Origin: a virus | IMG/VR virus record: IMGVR_UViG_3300032213_003587 | Span: 52,442-116,441 of that record | Strand: one strand, 5' to 3' | DNA length: 64,000 bases | Shown: positions 7,762 to 15,046 of the stretch, piece by piece | Position numbering within the stretch: position 1 is the stretch's first letter | Layout: each line of letters begins with the position of its first letter | Notes under the pieces: generated by a model | Told to the model about the DNA's origin: nothing | Database searches by the model: none | What the model saw: only the letters and a program-made list of their open reading frames with translations | Translations under genes and position numbers: made by a program

Positions 7762-8518
7762 TAATTTTATCCTTTTCCTGGGTCCAGGTTACAATCTCCC
7801 ATGCTCCATCATGATGTTCCACCAATGCTGTGCAACTCTCAACCCAATCACCATCGTTCATATAAACTATGCCATCTATCTCTTTGATCTCTGCGTGGTG
7901 GATGTGTCCGCATATCACTCCATCAAAACCACGCTTGCGGCAATAGCCAACAAGATTACGCTCAAACTGAAACATAAAGTCCATGGCCTTCTTGACCTTA
8001 TGCTTGAGATACTTAGATAGACTCCAATAACCAAAGCCCATGCGATGGCGTATCCAATTATACTTGCTGTTAAGACTGAGTACAAAGTCATAGGCCTTAT
8101 CTCCTAGAAAACTTATCCAGGGGGCTAGTCTGGTTATGCCGTCAAAGAGATCGCCATGTACCACCAGATAATGTTTACCGTCGGCACCTATGTGCTCAAT
8201 CTGATTTGTTACTTCAATTAATCCAAAACCTATGCCATAGGGCATCAGTGGTCTTAAAAATTCATCGTGGTTGCCGGCTACATAGACTACACGAGTTCCA
8301 CGTTTAGCGTGACCCATGATTCGGCGCACTACATTGGTATGACTCTGCTTCCATCGCCATTTATTCTGCTGTATACGCCAGGCGTCGATGATATCACCCA
8401 CCAGGTACAGAGTGTCACAGGTATTGTGTTTAAGAAAATTGTTTAACTGTTCAGCCTTGCAATCTCGGGTGCCAAGATGCACATCGCTGATAAAAATACT
8501 GCGATAGGTTTTTTGCAT
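7748..8518 (-). CDS. LpxH-like UDP-2,3-diacylglucosamine pyrophosphatase (calcineurin-type phosphoesterase)
   Basis: The 256-aa metallophosphoesterase has all family blocks: SDVHLG (Asp12, His14), VGDIID (Asp42), AGNHDE (Asn83-His84), VVHGD and the final GHIHHAE. The overall pattern, including KWRWKQSHTNVVRRI and YMNDGDWVESCTALVE, matches the LpxH/UDP-diacylglucosamine hydrolase subfamily, which makes lipid X in lipid A synthesis. Substrate is inferred from subfamily resemblance. It lies just downstream of the tmRNA. Confidence 0.8.
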   Translation of the reverse strand: MQKTYRSIFISDVHLGTRDCKAEQLNNFLKHNTCDTLYLVGDIIDAWRIQQNKWRWKQSHTNVVRRIMGHAKRGTRVVYVAGNHDEFLRPLMPYGIGFGLIEVTNQIEHIGADGKHYLVVHGDLFDGITRLAPWISFLGDKAYDFVLSLNSKYNWIRHRMGFGYWSLSKYLKHKVKKAMDFMFQFERNLVGYCRKRGFDGVICGHIHHAEIKEIDGIVYMNDGDWVESCTALVEHHDGAWEIVTWTQEKDKINETQ

Positions 8519-8536
8519 GTTATTTTTATTAGAATT

Positions 8537-8820
8537 GCCGGCTGATTGGATAATAAGGACAGCCGGCGAAACCTCATCTAGTGCTTAAGCAGCTAGAGCG
8601 TATAACTCGTCGTTTGCAGTTATAGGTTTTGCTTCTTTTACGGAGATCGCCTACCGTGTTGTCCATGTCAGTACTTGTTACCCTGTCGAAACCAGGTCAG
8701 CCCCATCAGAAACATACTTCGTCCTGCAGTACAGTCCTTTTCACAAGGTGTGGCACGGTCTGCAAATATGCTTCTGGTGGAGCTGGGCGGAATCGAACCG
8801 CCGTCCAGAATACTTTTCCA
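8537..8820 (-). ncRNA. ssrA: Circularly permuted (two-piece) tmRNA
   Basis: Read on the minus strand, the acceptor piece comes first: a T arm GGCGG-TTCGATT-CCGCC then CAGCTCCACCA ending at 8775. A spacer of about 70 nt follows, and then the coding piece begins at 8704 with GGGGCTGACCTGGTTTCGAC. GGGGCTG pairs with CAGCTCC over 7 bp including the G3-U pair recognised by alanyl-tRNA synthetase. CAGGGTA and TATTCTG can form helix P2. The tag frame starts at GCA 8617-8615 and encodes ANDELYALAA, stop at 8587-8585. An 8-bp hairpin (8567-8560 with 8544-8537) ends the coding piece. The outer 5' limit is approximate. Confidence 0.93.
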
Positions 8821-8842
8821 TCTACTTCATACAACAATATCT

Positions 8843-9238
8843 TTATTTAGTGGAGTTGGCTAGCTGCCGATAACCTCGACCCGTAGGATGCACCCCATCC
8901 TTGCTAAGTTCCGGTATGGGCAATACGGTATCGCCATAGACTTCGGCAATTTTGCGAATCATTTCTTGCCGATCCGGTTTAATAGCCGGAAGAATCCAGA
9001 ACACTCGCTCAGCCTTAACCTGTTCACGCAGAGCCTTTAAATTGCCCATGGTGTTGATGCTGCGCCAATCGTTGCTGCCCAGACTGATGATCACAGCACG
9101 CGCCTGCAGAGATCCACTTAAATAGATGCGATTCCAGTCCGCAGTATTGATGCCACCGTTGGCCAAGGCCACACATTCAGGTCGGTGATGATGCGTACCA
9201 ACCGCAATGCTGTCGCCGAGTATCATGCAGTCAATCAT
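8843..9238 (-). CDS. Small SGNH/GDSL-type hydrolase
   Basis: The 131-aa protein has the SGNH blocks: ILGDSIAVG (Ser10), a Gly in ALANGGIN, SLGSNDW (Asn56) and DGVHPTGRGY (Asp114, His117). This family includes lipases, acyl- and carbohydrate esterases; many remove acetyl groups from envelope polysaccharide. It is shorter than most. Its ATG overlaps the rubredoxin stop (CTATGA), so it is co-translated with the redox pair. Confidence 0.82.
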   Translation of the reverse strand: MIDCMILGDSIAVGTHHHRPECVALANGGINTADWNRIYLSGSLQARAVIISLGSNDWRSINTMGNLKALREQVKAERVFWILPAIKPDRQEMIRKIAEVYGDTVLPIPELSKDGVHPTGRGYRQLANSTK

Positions 9239-9369
9239 AGAACCTCGTAGTCTTCTTTATAGGCACCGCACTCTGGACAGGTAAAATGGTCTGGCAATGT
9301 ATTCCAGGCACCTTCCAATTCTTCGTCGTGTTCATGACCACAGACTACGCATACATGTACTTCGCTCAT
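9235..9369 (-). CDS. Rubredoxin-like protein
   Basis: A 44-aa protein (MSEVHVCVVCGHEHDEE...) has the two rubredoxin knuckles, CVVCGH (Cys7, Cys10) and CPECGA (Cys32, Cys35), which hold one Fe(Cys)4. It is slightly shorter than free rubredoxins (about 52 aa) and resembles the C-terminal domain of rubrerythrin. Its ATG overlaps the stop of the rubrerythrin-like gene just upstream (ATGA), so the pair probably works together as electron donor and diiron peroxidase. Confidence 0.88.
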   Translation of the reverse strand: MSEVHVCVVCGHEHDEELEGAWNTLPDHFTCPECGAYKEDYEVL

Positions 9370-9815
9370 AGTGTCTCCTTGATTTGTTGATATGCTTCGG
9401 CATGACGTTTCTCAATCTTGGCCAGTGCCGCAAATCTACGTTCTGCTTTTTTCAATACATCGGCAAATGCTTCAGCGTGTTCACGACTTTCATCGATCTG
9501 ATGGGCGGCTTCTTTGGCTGCTTCAACATTGCCTTCGGCTTCTGCAATGACCTTGAACTGCGGATACATCTGCGTGTATTCGTAGGTCTCACCTTCGATG
9601 GCCTTCTCCAAACATTCTTTGGTATTAGGACGGCCAATCAGCAGTTCTAGATGACCCCAGGCATGCACAATCTCCTGATCCGCGGTATGCTCGAAATGAC
9701 GAGCAATTTCTTCATGACCTTCTTCGCGCGCAATTTTGGCAAAGTAGCGGTACTTAATATGTGCCATGCTTTCGCCAGCCAGGGCACTTTCAAGATTTTT
9801 TAATGTAACACTCAT
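9366..9815 (-). CDS. Rubrerythrin-like diiron protein (lacks its rubredoxin domain)
   Basis: The 149-aa ferritin-like four-helix protein has the rubrerythrin pattern: LAGESMAHIKYRYFAKIA (Glu15 ligand), EHTADQEIVHAWGHLELL (Glu48, His51) and a C-terminal repeat with E-x2-H (SREHAEAF). Rubrerythrins reduce hydrogen peroxide using rubredoxin electrons. Classic rubrerythrin has a C-terminal rubredoxin domain; here that domain is a separate overlapping gene. A peroxide-defence role in the infected cell is inferred. Confidence 0.88.
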   Translation of the reverse strand: MSVTLKNLESALAGESMAHIKYRYFAKIAREEGHEEIARHFEHTADQEIVHAWGHLELLIGRPNTKECLEKAIEGETYEYTQMYPQFKVIAEAEGNVEAAKEAAHQIDESREHAEAFADVLKKAERRFAALAKIEKRHAEAYQQIKETL

Positions 9816-9823
9816 TGTTTCTC

Positions 9824-10369
9824 CTAACTGTAGTGTAGGTAACCACCTACGATATATTTTGGTCCCGACCGCGGCATCAATCCTGCGTGCAGATATTGAA
9901 AGCCGGTGGGGAACATGATCAGTCTGGATCGACGAGGCTGCACTCTAATGGGCCGGTCCAGGCCATAGATTTCAGTTTCACCGCCATCTTCGACGTCGTT
10001 TAAATACCAGAAATAGACTAGAAAGCGTTTCATGCTCGCTCCATTCCAGGTATCACAATGAGGGCGAAATTCATCGATGTGCGGCAGATACCGCTTCATG
10101 CGAATTTCTTCCCAGCTGTGATCGGGTTGCACGTTGCGATCATCTAGACCGCATTCCGACCAATAACGTGCCTTGTACTGCTGTATGGTTCCAAGCAAGG
10201 GCCGGTAATCCCAGGCGGCCTGCATTAGATTGATTTCTGTGAACTTCTTGATACCATCATCCTGATAATGTTTCCGATCATAGGCTTCAAAGTCCTTGAT
10301 TAATCGGTCGCAATATTGTGGCGGTAATGTATTGTCATATACTTTTACGTAATCACTTAAATTCATCAT
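9824..10369 (-). CDS. 2OG-Fe(II) oxygenase, prolyl 4-hydroxylase-like
   Basis: The 181-aa protein opens with VKVYDNTLPPQYCDRLI, the usual start of phage P4H-like oxygenases. It has HCD (His-x-Asp) in FRPHCDTWNG, YFWYLNDVEDGGETEI, and the distal His in LHAGLMP followed by PKYIVGGYL for 2OG binding. The family hydroxylates proteins or small molecules; target unknown. A sigma70-like promoter lies just upstream. Confidence 0.86.
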   Translation of the reverse strand: MMNLSDYVKVYDNTLPPQYCDRLIKDFEAYDRKHYQDDGIKKFTEINLMQAAWDYRPLLGTIQQYKARYWSECGLDDRNVQPDHSWEEIRMKRYLPHIDEFRPHCDTWNGASMKRFLVYFWYLNDVEDGGETEIYGLDRPIRVQPRRSRLIMFPTGFQYLHAGLMPRSGPKYIVGGYLHYS

Positions 10370-10396
10370 CGATCCTTATTATCAGTCTACACCGCT

Positions 10397-10425
10397 ATTA
10401 TAGGCTACCTGTCAATAGCTGTCGA
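10397..10425 (-). promoter_or_regulatory. Possible sigma70-type promoter
   Basis: TCGACA (10425-10420) and TATAAT (10402-10397) are 17 bases apart, upstream of the P4H-like oxygenase. A second, perfect TTGACA lies only 7 bases from the -10 and is probably irrelevant. Confidence 0.4.
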
Positions 10426-11097
10426 TAGATTTTCATAATTATCTCGCCACATCAATAATTCACTGACCCATTTATCTCTGAACTCAGTAAACACCTGCGG
10501 TTCGCCTTCTTCCACGGCAATCAATACTGCCAATCTATTAATGGGTATTTTAGTGAGCTCTTCATACATTATGGCATAAGCAGCGGCCTGCATAAAATAA
10601 CTAGAAATCCATTCTTTTTTCTTGGGTTTTGTGCTAGATTTGAAGTCGATAATTGATAATTTACCGTCAAATTCGCCAATACAATCCACAGTTCCGGCCA
10701 GTCTGAGGTGATGAGAATACAGAGCTGTCTCCTGGCAATGTATATTATCAACGCGATCCAACAAGGGCATCAACTTTTTAAACATTTCGAAATGCAGGGG
10801 ATTGATGGTCTTAGATGTATCGAACGGAGATTGATTGTCCAGATAGCGCTCTGCGGCCTTGTGCATGCCCGTACCTCGACCTGCGGCTACTCGACTTATG
10901 GTGTTGGCCTGTTCGGCTCCTACGCGTTTTCTCCAATCTAAAATTACGTCTCGATTTTTTTCGGAGAGAACGGTGGTAACGCTGGGATAGCGAAGACCGG
11001 TCGGAGTATTATAGACTCGGCGACCGGTGCTTTCAGTTATTTGTTCAAGTCTGGGAACGGGCTGTCCCAGCCCGAATCCCACATGATTAAAGGTCAT
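10405..11097 (-). CDS. PD-(D/E)XK exonuclease, MGME1-like
   Basis: The 230-aa protein shows PSVTTVLSE, a helical region with GRGTGMHKAAERYL, then the nuclease core: LAGTVDCIGEFDGKLSIIDFKSS (Asp...Asp-Phe-Lys) and YFMQAAAYAIMYEEL, the helix typical of MGME1/Cas4/RecB-like phage exonucleases. It is likely a single-strand-specific exonuclease in recombination or repair. It overlaps nothing and is followed 30 bases later by an oxygenase gene. Confidence 0.85.
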   Translation of the reverse strand: MTFNHVGFGLGQPVPRLEQITESTGRRVYNTPTGLRYPSVTTVLSEKNRDVILDWRKRVGAEQANTISRVAAGRGTGMHKAAERYLDNQSPFDTSKTINPLHFEMFKKLMPLLDRVDNIHCQETALYSHHLRLAGTVDCIGEFDGKLSIIDFKSSTKPKKKEWISSYFMQAAAYAIMYEELTKIPINRLAVLIAVEEGEPQVFTEFRDKWVSELLMWRDNYENLSTAIDR

Positions 11098-11098
11098 A

Positions 11099-11716
11099 TT
11101 ATGATAGGTGTTTTATATTTTCTTCAAAGTGTTTCTTACGCTCAGCCAGACCGAGATTACCGCCGTTGATTACTTTAGTAGCTTTGGTCATGTCCTTGGC
11201 ATCGGCAATGGCATTCAGGCCATTCTTTTTCCAGAACCAGCAGGCACTTTCAATGGCGCCTTCCAGAGTGTCTAGATACGCCACAGTCTCATCCATGGTT
11301 TTACCAACAGCCTTGCTGAATGCTGTATAGTTATCTTTGCCGGTGAGCTGAATAGCACCACGACCACGATACTTCCAACCATCGCCGCTGGCTTCTGGAC
11401 CATTGCCCATGCGATCCGAATATACCTTGTTGGCAATCTTTTCTGGATTACGCTCATAGGGCTTGGCCGCTTCTTCGGAAACGAAACGCTTGGGCCAGGT
11501 GCCGTGCAGTCCCTTAGCTGAATAGTTTAGATTCTCTTTGAGTTTGGTGAAGTCCACACTCTCATGGCCGCATTGAGCCATGAAGGCTGCCACACGCTCT
11601 TTGGTGTTGATTTCATACTTAGGTAAAACTGCGGCAAGAGCTGCATGCAGTTTTTCCGGTTCTTTGTTATTATGAGCGCACTTGGCGATCTGGTCTTTAG
11701 TGAAGTTGAAAGTCAT
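11099..11716 (-). CDS. GH19 (chitinase-like) endolysin
   Basis: The 205-aa protein is a single glycoside hydrolase 19 domain: MAQCGHESVDFTKLKENLNY carries the catalytic Glu, and WKYRGRGAIQLTGKDNY is the family hallmark, followed by ESACWFWKKNGLN. Phage GH19 enzymes cut peptidoglycan glycan strands. No signal peptide is seen, so a holin or the membrane protein at 46.7 kb would have to release it. The start overlaps the upstream gene's stop. Confidence 0.9.
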   Translation of the reverse strand: MTFNFTKDQIAKCAHNNKEPEKLHAALAAVLPKYEINTKERVAAFMAQCGHESVDFTKLKENLNYSAKGLHGTWPKRFVSEEAAKPYERNPEKIANKVYSDRMGNGPEASGDGWKYRGRGAIQLTGKDNYTAFSKAVGKTMDETVAYLDTLEGAIESACWFWKKNGLNAIADAKDMTKATKVINGGNLGLAERKKHFEENIKHLS

Positions 11717-12513
11717 GCTAGATCCTTTACATAGAGTTTATTGTAATGTTCTACTAGATTTGGATGACGGTCCCACTGATGTACTACCGCAGGTCGTTGT
11801 CCGTATATTATAAGTTCATCACCATCAAACTTAATCTTATTAGGGTGAGTTAGACATATTGTAGCTACACCATCACCATTTTTATGCTGCACATGATCTA
11901 AGAGATTTTTATGGAAGATCCAGTTATGGCAGGCCTGCTCATCGGGAATGCCGCCGGCCTTCTGCATGGCATCTAAACTACGTTCGTTGATCAGGGCCAG
12001 GATATAGCGCATGATGCTTTCGGCATCGCCGAGCGTGGTACCTGAGCAGATGATGGGCTTGTCTTCGAAGAATTCAATTTCTTTCTCACCGTAGTTATTG
12101 ATGAGAATGGCGCGATTGAATCTTTCGGTGCCAGCTGTAAATTCCAGATCTTCCTGGAAGGCATGCAGGCCAGCGTCGGGAATTTGTGCAAATACATCGC
12201 CTTGGAATACTAGATCGCGCACGTCGCAGAGGAATACCTTGTCGTAGTAACCGCGACCTTCCAGCAGTATGTCCAGATATTTGAAATAGCGAGTGTTATG
12301 AATGGCACTGGGAATCCAGTATGCCGCGGTAAAGAAACGCACATCCACGCCCTGGTCAAGCAACCAGTTAATTTTTTCCTGAGTGCAGTCAGGCTCGATG
12401 AGCAGCACCAGCGGATGCTGACTGCAGTAGCGTTTCCAACTTAATACAAAAGGTGCAATGGCATCAATTTTATAACCAAATGCCGTACCCAAAATTAAAT
12501 TAGTCTGTTCCAT
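11713..12513 (-). CDS. Putative nucleotide-sugar glycosyltransferase (GT-A, GT8-like)
   Basis: From its SD-supported start (MEQTNLILGTAFGYKID) this 266-aa protein resembles phage GT-A transferases: YFKYLDILLEGRGYYDKVFLCDVRDLVF holds a DxR/D metal-like motif, then a QACHNW segment and a distal His (VVHQWDRHPNL). The family is not certain. It belongs to the 11.7-17.4 kb sugar cluster. Confidence 0.6.
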   Translation of the reverse strand: MEQTNLILGTAFGYKIDAIAPFVLSWKRYCSQHPLVLLIEPDCTQEKINWLLDQGVDVRFFTAAYWIPSAIHNTRYFKYLDILLEGRGYYDKVFLCDVRDLVFQGDVFAQIPDAGLHAFQEDLEFTAGTERFNRAILINNYGEKEIEFFEDKPIICSGTTLGDAESIMRYILALINERSLDAMQKAGGIPDEQACHNWIFHKNLLDHVQHKNGDGVATICLTHPNKIKFDGDELIIYGQRPAVVHQWDRHPNLVEHYNKLYVKDLA

Positions 12514-12520
12514 ATCATCC

Positions 12521-13279
12521 TCAATCATAAATCATTGTGCCATTGGGTCCGATGGTGCCCATGAAATGAACATAGTCAAATTCAATGGCGTTATCCGGAC
12601 CGATGTGTTTGTAAAGCAGATGTTCAATGTCGATGTATTTATTTTCATCGGCCAAGGCCTGCAGGTCTTCCATCATCCTATCATACTTATCTATGACTTC
12701 GTTGAGCAGCGCAGCATCAAAACTCCAGCAGCGACTCTGGAAGCAGTGATCGGTGCCTACTGTTTCTAGGGGATTGTGAATCCAGCTCGGGGTGCGTTCC
12801 TTGAAGGCATACTTGCCAGTGGTTACTCGATATACATCGGGATTGAACAACGGACTAAGCTGATAGCGGCCAGTTACTTTAAAAATACGATCTACTTCTT
12901 TCAGCGGAGCAATTTGTTCATAGTCACGCAGAGTTAGCAGAGCCTGTTGAAAGATGGTCATCTCGGCCATGCTCTTTACCAGACCAGCCACACCACCCAT
13001 CTCTCGTTTATGATTGGTTGGAATGGTATGCAGATGTTGAATCTGCTCATCGTCGGTTAGATCTAGAAATGCACCCACTCTATCCTTGAGATTTTCCAGC
13101 AAGGGATGCTGCGTAGTTTTTAATTCGGTTTTACCGCCGTCAACAAACAGTACATTGGCGTCGGGAAACTTGGCATAGATGCTGTCCAGAGTCTGGTGTG
13201 TTTGTTGAAGACGAGTAGTTAGATCAAATACTCCGATATCGGTGACTAGAGCCGATGTTACAATAAATGTAGTTTTCAT
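12521..13279 (-). CDS. Unrecognised protein of the sugar cluster, possibly a glycosyltransferase
   Basis: The 252-aa protein has an alpha/beta start (TTFIVTSALVTDIGVFDL; ANVLFVDGGKTEL) and VDRIFKVTGRYQLSPLF. These hints of a Rossmann-like, nucleotide-sugar-related fold are not diagnostic. It overlaps genes on both sides, so it is in the same operon as clear glycosyltransferases and methyltransferases. I would call it a putative glycan enzyme only by context. Confidence 0.5.
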   Translation of the reverse strand: MKTTFIVTSALVTDIGVFDLTTRLQQTHQTLDSIYAKFPDANVLFVDGGKTELKTTQHPLLENLKDRVGAFLDLTDDEQIQHLHTIPTNHKREMGGVAGLVKSMAEMTIFQQALLTLRDYEQIAPLKEVDRIFKVTGRYQLSPLFNPDVYRVTTGKYAFKERTPSWIHNPLETVGTDHCFQSRCWSFDAALLNEVIDKYDRMMEDLQALADENKYIDIEHLLYKHIGPDNAIEFDYVHFMGTIGPNGTMIYD

Positions 13280-14196
13280 AGTGCCTGTGGTTTAGTAAGA
13301 ACTTGGTCAATGGTGTATCTCAGCACCGACAAAGCGTCGGGATGACTGACTTTATCGGTAAATAAAAATTTAGCCGGCCATCGTTGTTCGGCATTTAGAC
13401 AGGATGTGGCCTGCGTACTGAAACAAAGAAAGGTTTTATTGCCATCAAACATATTAACACGATGATGAGCAAAGCTATAGGGTCCGCTGTTTTTACCAAC
13501 AATCAAATCGCAGTGACGACTCAATAGAGCAATTTCATTTAAGTCGCATTTACCTTCCACATCAAAGGCAAAAATGTCGTGGGTATGACTGACATTTAGT
13601 CGACGAATTTTTGTGCGCTCCGTAGCAATAAACTGAATGTCCGGATACTCCTGACTCAGCACATCTATCTCCGCAATAAAGTTACCCATCTGGCTCTGTC
13701 CGCTGTTGGCTGGTCCGTTGCAGATCAGTATCTTGCGTTTCTTGGCATAGCCCTGCATGTAGTTGCGAATTAGATCGGTGCGATAAAAGCTATCATCAAT
13801 ATATGGAACATAGATCTGCGGATCATCGCCAAAGGGCAGATCCAGGCCCAATATTTTACCGATGGCAGCATAGTAACGACGCCAGATATCGTGCAGTCGT
13901 TTAAAATTAATATGCTCACCAAAACCAAAAATCTCACCCTGCCAGCAGCCTACCCAGGTATTGACTACAATGTCCTCACCCATGCGACCGATGCGCAGCA
14001 TGCGATCTACGGGCAGACCATTTACTGGTCGATAGGTGGCTGGAACATCCAACAGGAGCTGTGGATGATTGTTGTGAGCATATTCAAACTCAACATCTGG
14101 TTTGCTGGTCCGTATGGTTTGAATTAAATCCCTAACATAGCTTTTGCTAACAAAGCAATCGCCGTTGTGGAACTGATTATAAAAAATAATTTTCAC
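13276..14196 (-). CDS. GT-B glycosyltransferase, heptosyltransferase-like
   Basis: The 306-aa protein begins MKIIFYNQFHNGDCFVSKSY, a GT9-like N-terminus, with a central linker and a C-terminal nucleotide-binding half: KILICNGPANSGQ, DIQFIATERTK, LNEIALLSRHCDLIVGKNSGPY. The last motif (Cys-Asp-Leu-hhG-x-(N)SGP) is the GT9 donor-binding signature. GT9 enzymes add heptose to LPS core. It overlaps the FkbM-like gene by 20 bases. Confidence 0.68.
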   Translation of the reverse strand: MKIIFYNQFHNGDCFVSKSYVRDLIQTIRTSKPDVEFEYAHNNHPQLLLDVPATYRPVNGLPVDRMLRIGRMGEDIVVNTWVGCWQGEIFGFGEHINFKRLHDIWRRYYAAIGKILGLDLPFGDDPQIYVPYIDDSFYRTDLIRNYMQGYAKKRKILICNGPANSGQSQMGNFIAEIDVLSQEYPDIQFIATERTKIRRLNVSHTHDIFAFDVEGKCDLNEIALLSRHCDLIVGKNSGPYSFAHHRVNMFDGNKTFLCFSTQATSCLNAEQRWPAKFLFTDKVSHPDALSVLRYTIDQVLTKPQAL

Positions 14197-15046
14197 CGTC
14201 TTTTTCCTGTACTTTTTCTGCTGTTAAATTCAATGTTTTAAGTTTAACTCCTTCAGGAGCTATCAGATAATTGTGCTGATATATTTCAACCACAGTATAA
14301 CCGATGTCGGCTACAAAGTTAAGATAGTCGCTGGCTTTTTCTTGGAACCATTTTTCAGTGATGTAACTTTCCAATTCAAAAACAATGATGGGCCGACAGC
14401 GTTTTATGGTTTCCCTGGCACCTCGCATGGCTGCTAGATCCGAACCCTGTACATCGATCTTTATGGCATCTACTCGTGGCAGATTCAACTCATCCACTGT
14501 CATGGAATGCACAACGTGGCCATGCGGCGATATTGCTGCCAGCGGTTCAATACCAAAACTCGAACGATTGCGCCAACGCGAATAATCTTCGCGAGGATAA
14601 AACAGTTCTTTATCTGAGGTATCCCAGATTGCTCGATGATAGGCCGTAATATTTTTGACGTTGTTTTCTGCAAAGTTCATGGCCATGACTTCATAGATCA
14701 GGGGATGCGCTTCCACGGCATGTACCCAACCGCGTGCTGCATGTTTGGCAAATGCCTGCGACATCTGGCCAAGATGTGCTCCAAGATCGATGATTACTGC
14801 GTCATCGGGAACATTGATGGCTATCATGTCAAAGACTTCTTTGTCATATAATTTGCCCAGCGCCGTACAGGCCGCTACTTCATCGTGCGGCTCCAAGGGA
14901 ACCCAATTAACTCCGAGCTCCGAAGGAAACCGCATGATTTGTTCGCCCATGAGTTCTTTGTATTCATAGCCCTGGCCATGTCGACTAGCAGTCCAATGGC
15001 TCAGGATCTGACCATTGTTCCACTCCTGCATGGGTGTGTCGCTCAT
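14177..15046 (-). CDS. FkbM family methyltransferase
   Basis: The 289-aa protein has a complete SAM methyltransferase core: VIIDLGAHLGQMSQAFAKHA (motif I), VHAVEAHPLIYEVMAMN (acidic motif II) and VDAIKIDVQGSDLAAMRGA, the FkbM hallmark (KIDVxG...L-G). It likely O-methylates a sugar. Its start overlaps the upstream C-methyltransferase stop by four bases. Confidence 0.86.
   Translation of the reverse strand: MSDTPMQEWNNGQILSHWTASRHGQGYEYKELMGEQIMRFPSELGVNWVPLEPHDEVAACTALGKLYDKEVFDMIAINVPDDAVIIDLGAHLGQMSQAFAKHAARGWVHAVEAHPLIYEVMAMNFAENNVKNITAYHRAIWDTSDKELFYPREDYSRWRNRSSFGIEPLAAISPHGHVVHSMTVDELNLPRVDAIKIDVQGSDLAAMRGARETIKRCRPIIVFELESYITEKWFQEKASDYLNFVADIGYTVVEIYQHNYLIAPEGVKLKTLNLTAEKVQEKDGENYFL

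Noticed and set aside
8775-9140. A standard one-piece tmRNA reading upstream from the CCA end
   Set aside because: A normal tmRNA would need its 5' half at about 9.1 kb, inside the SGNH hydrolase and rubredoxin region, where no GGGGCTG-like 5' end or tag exists. The 5' half is found on the other side of the CCA end, hence the permuted form.
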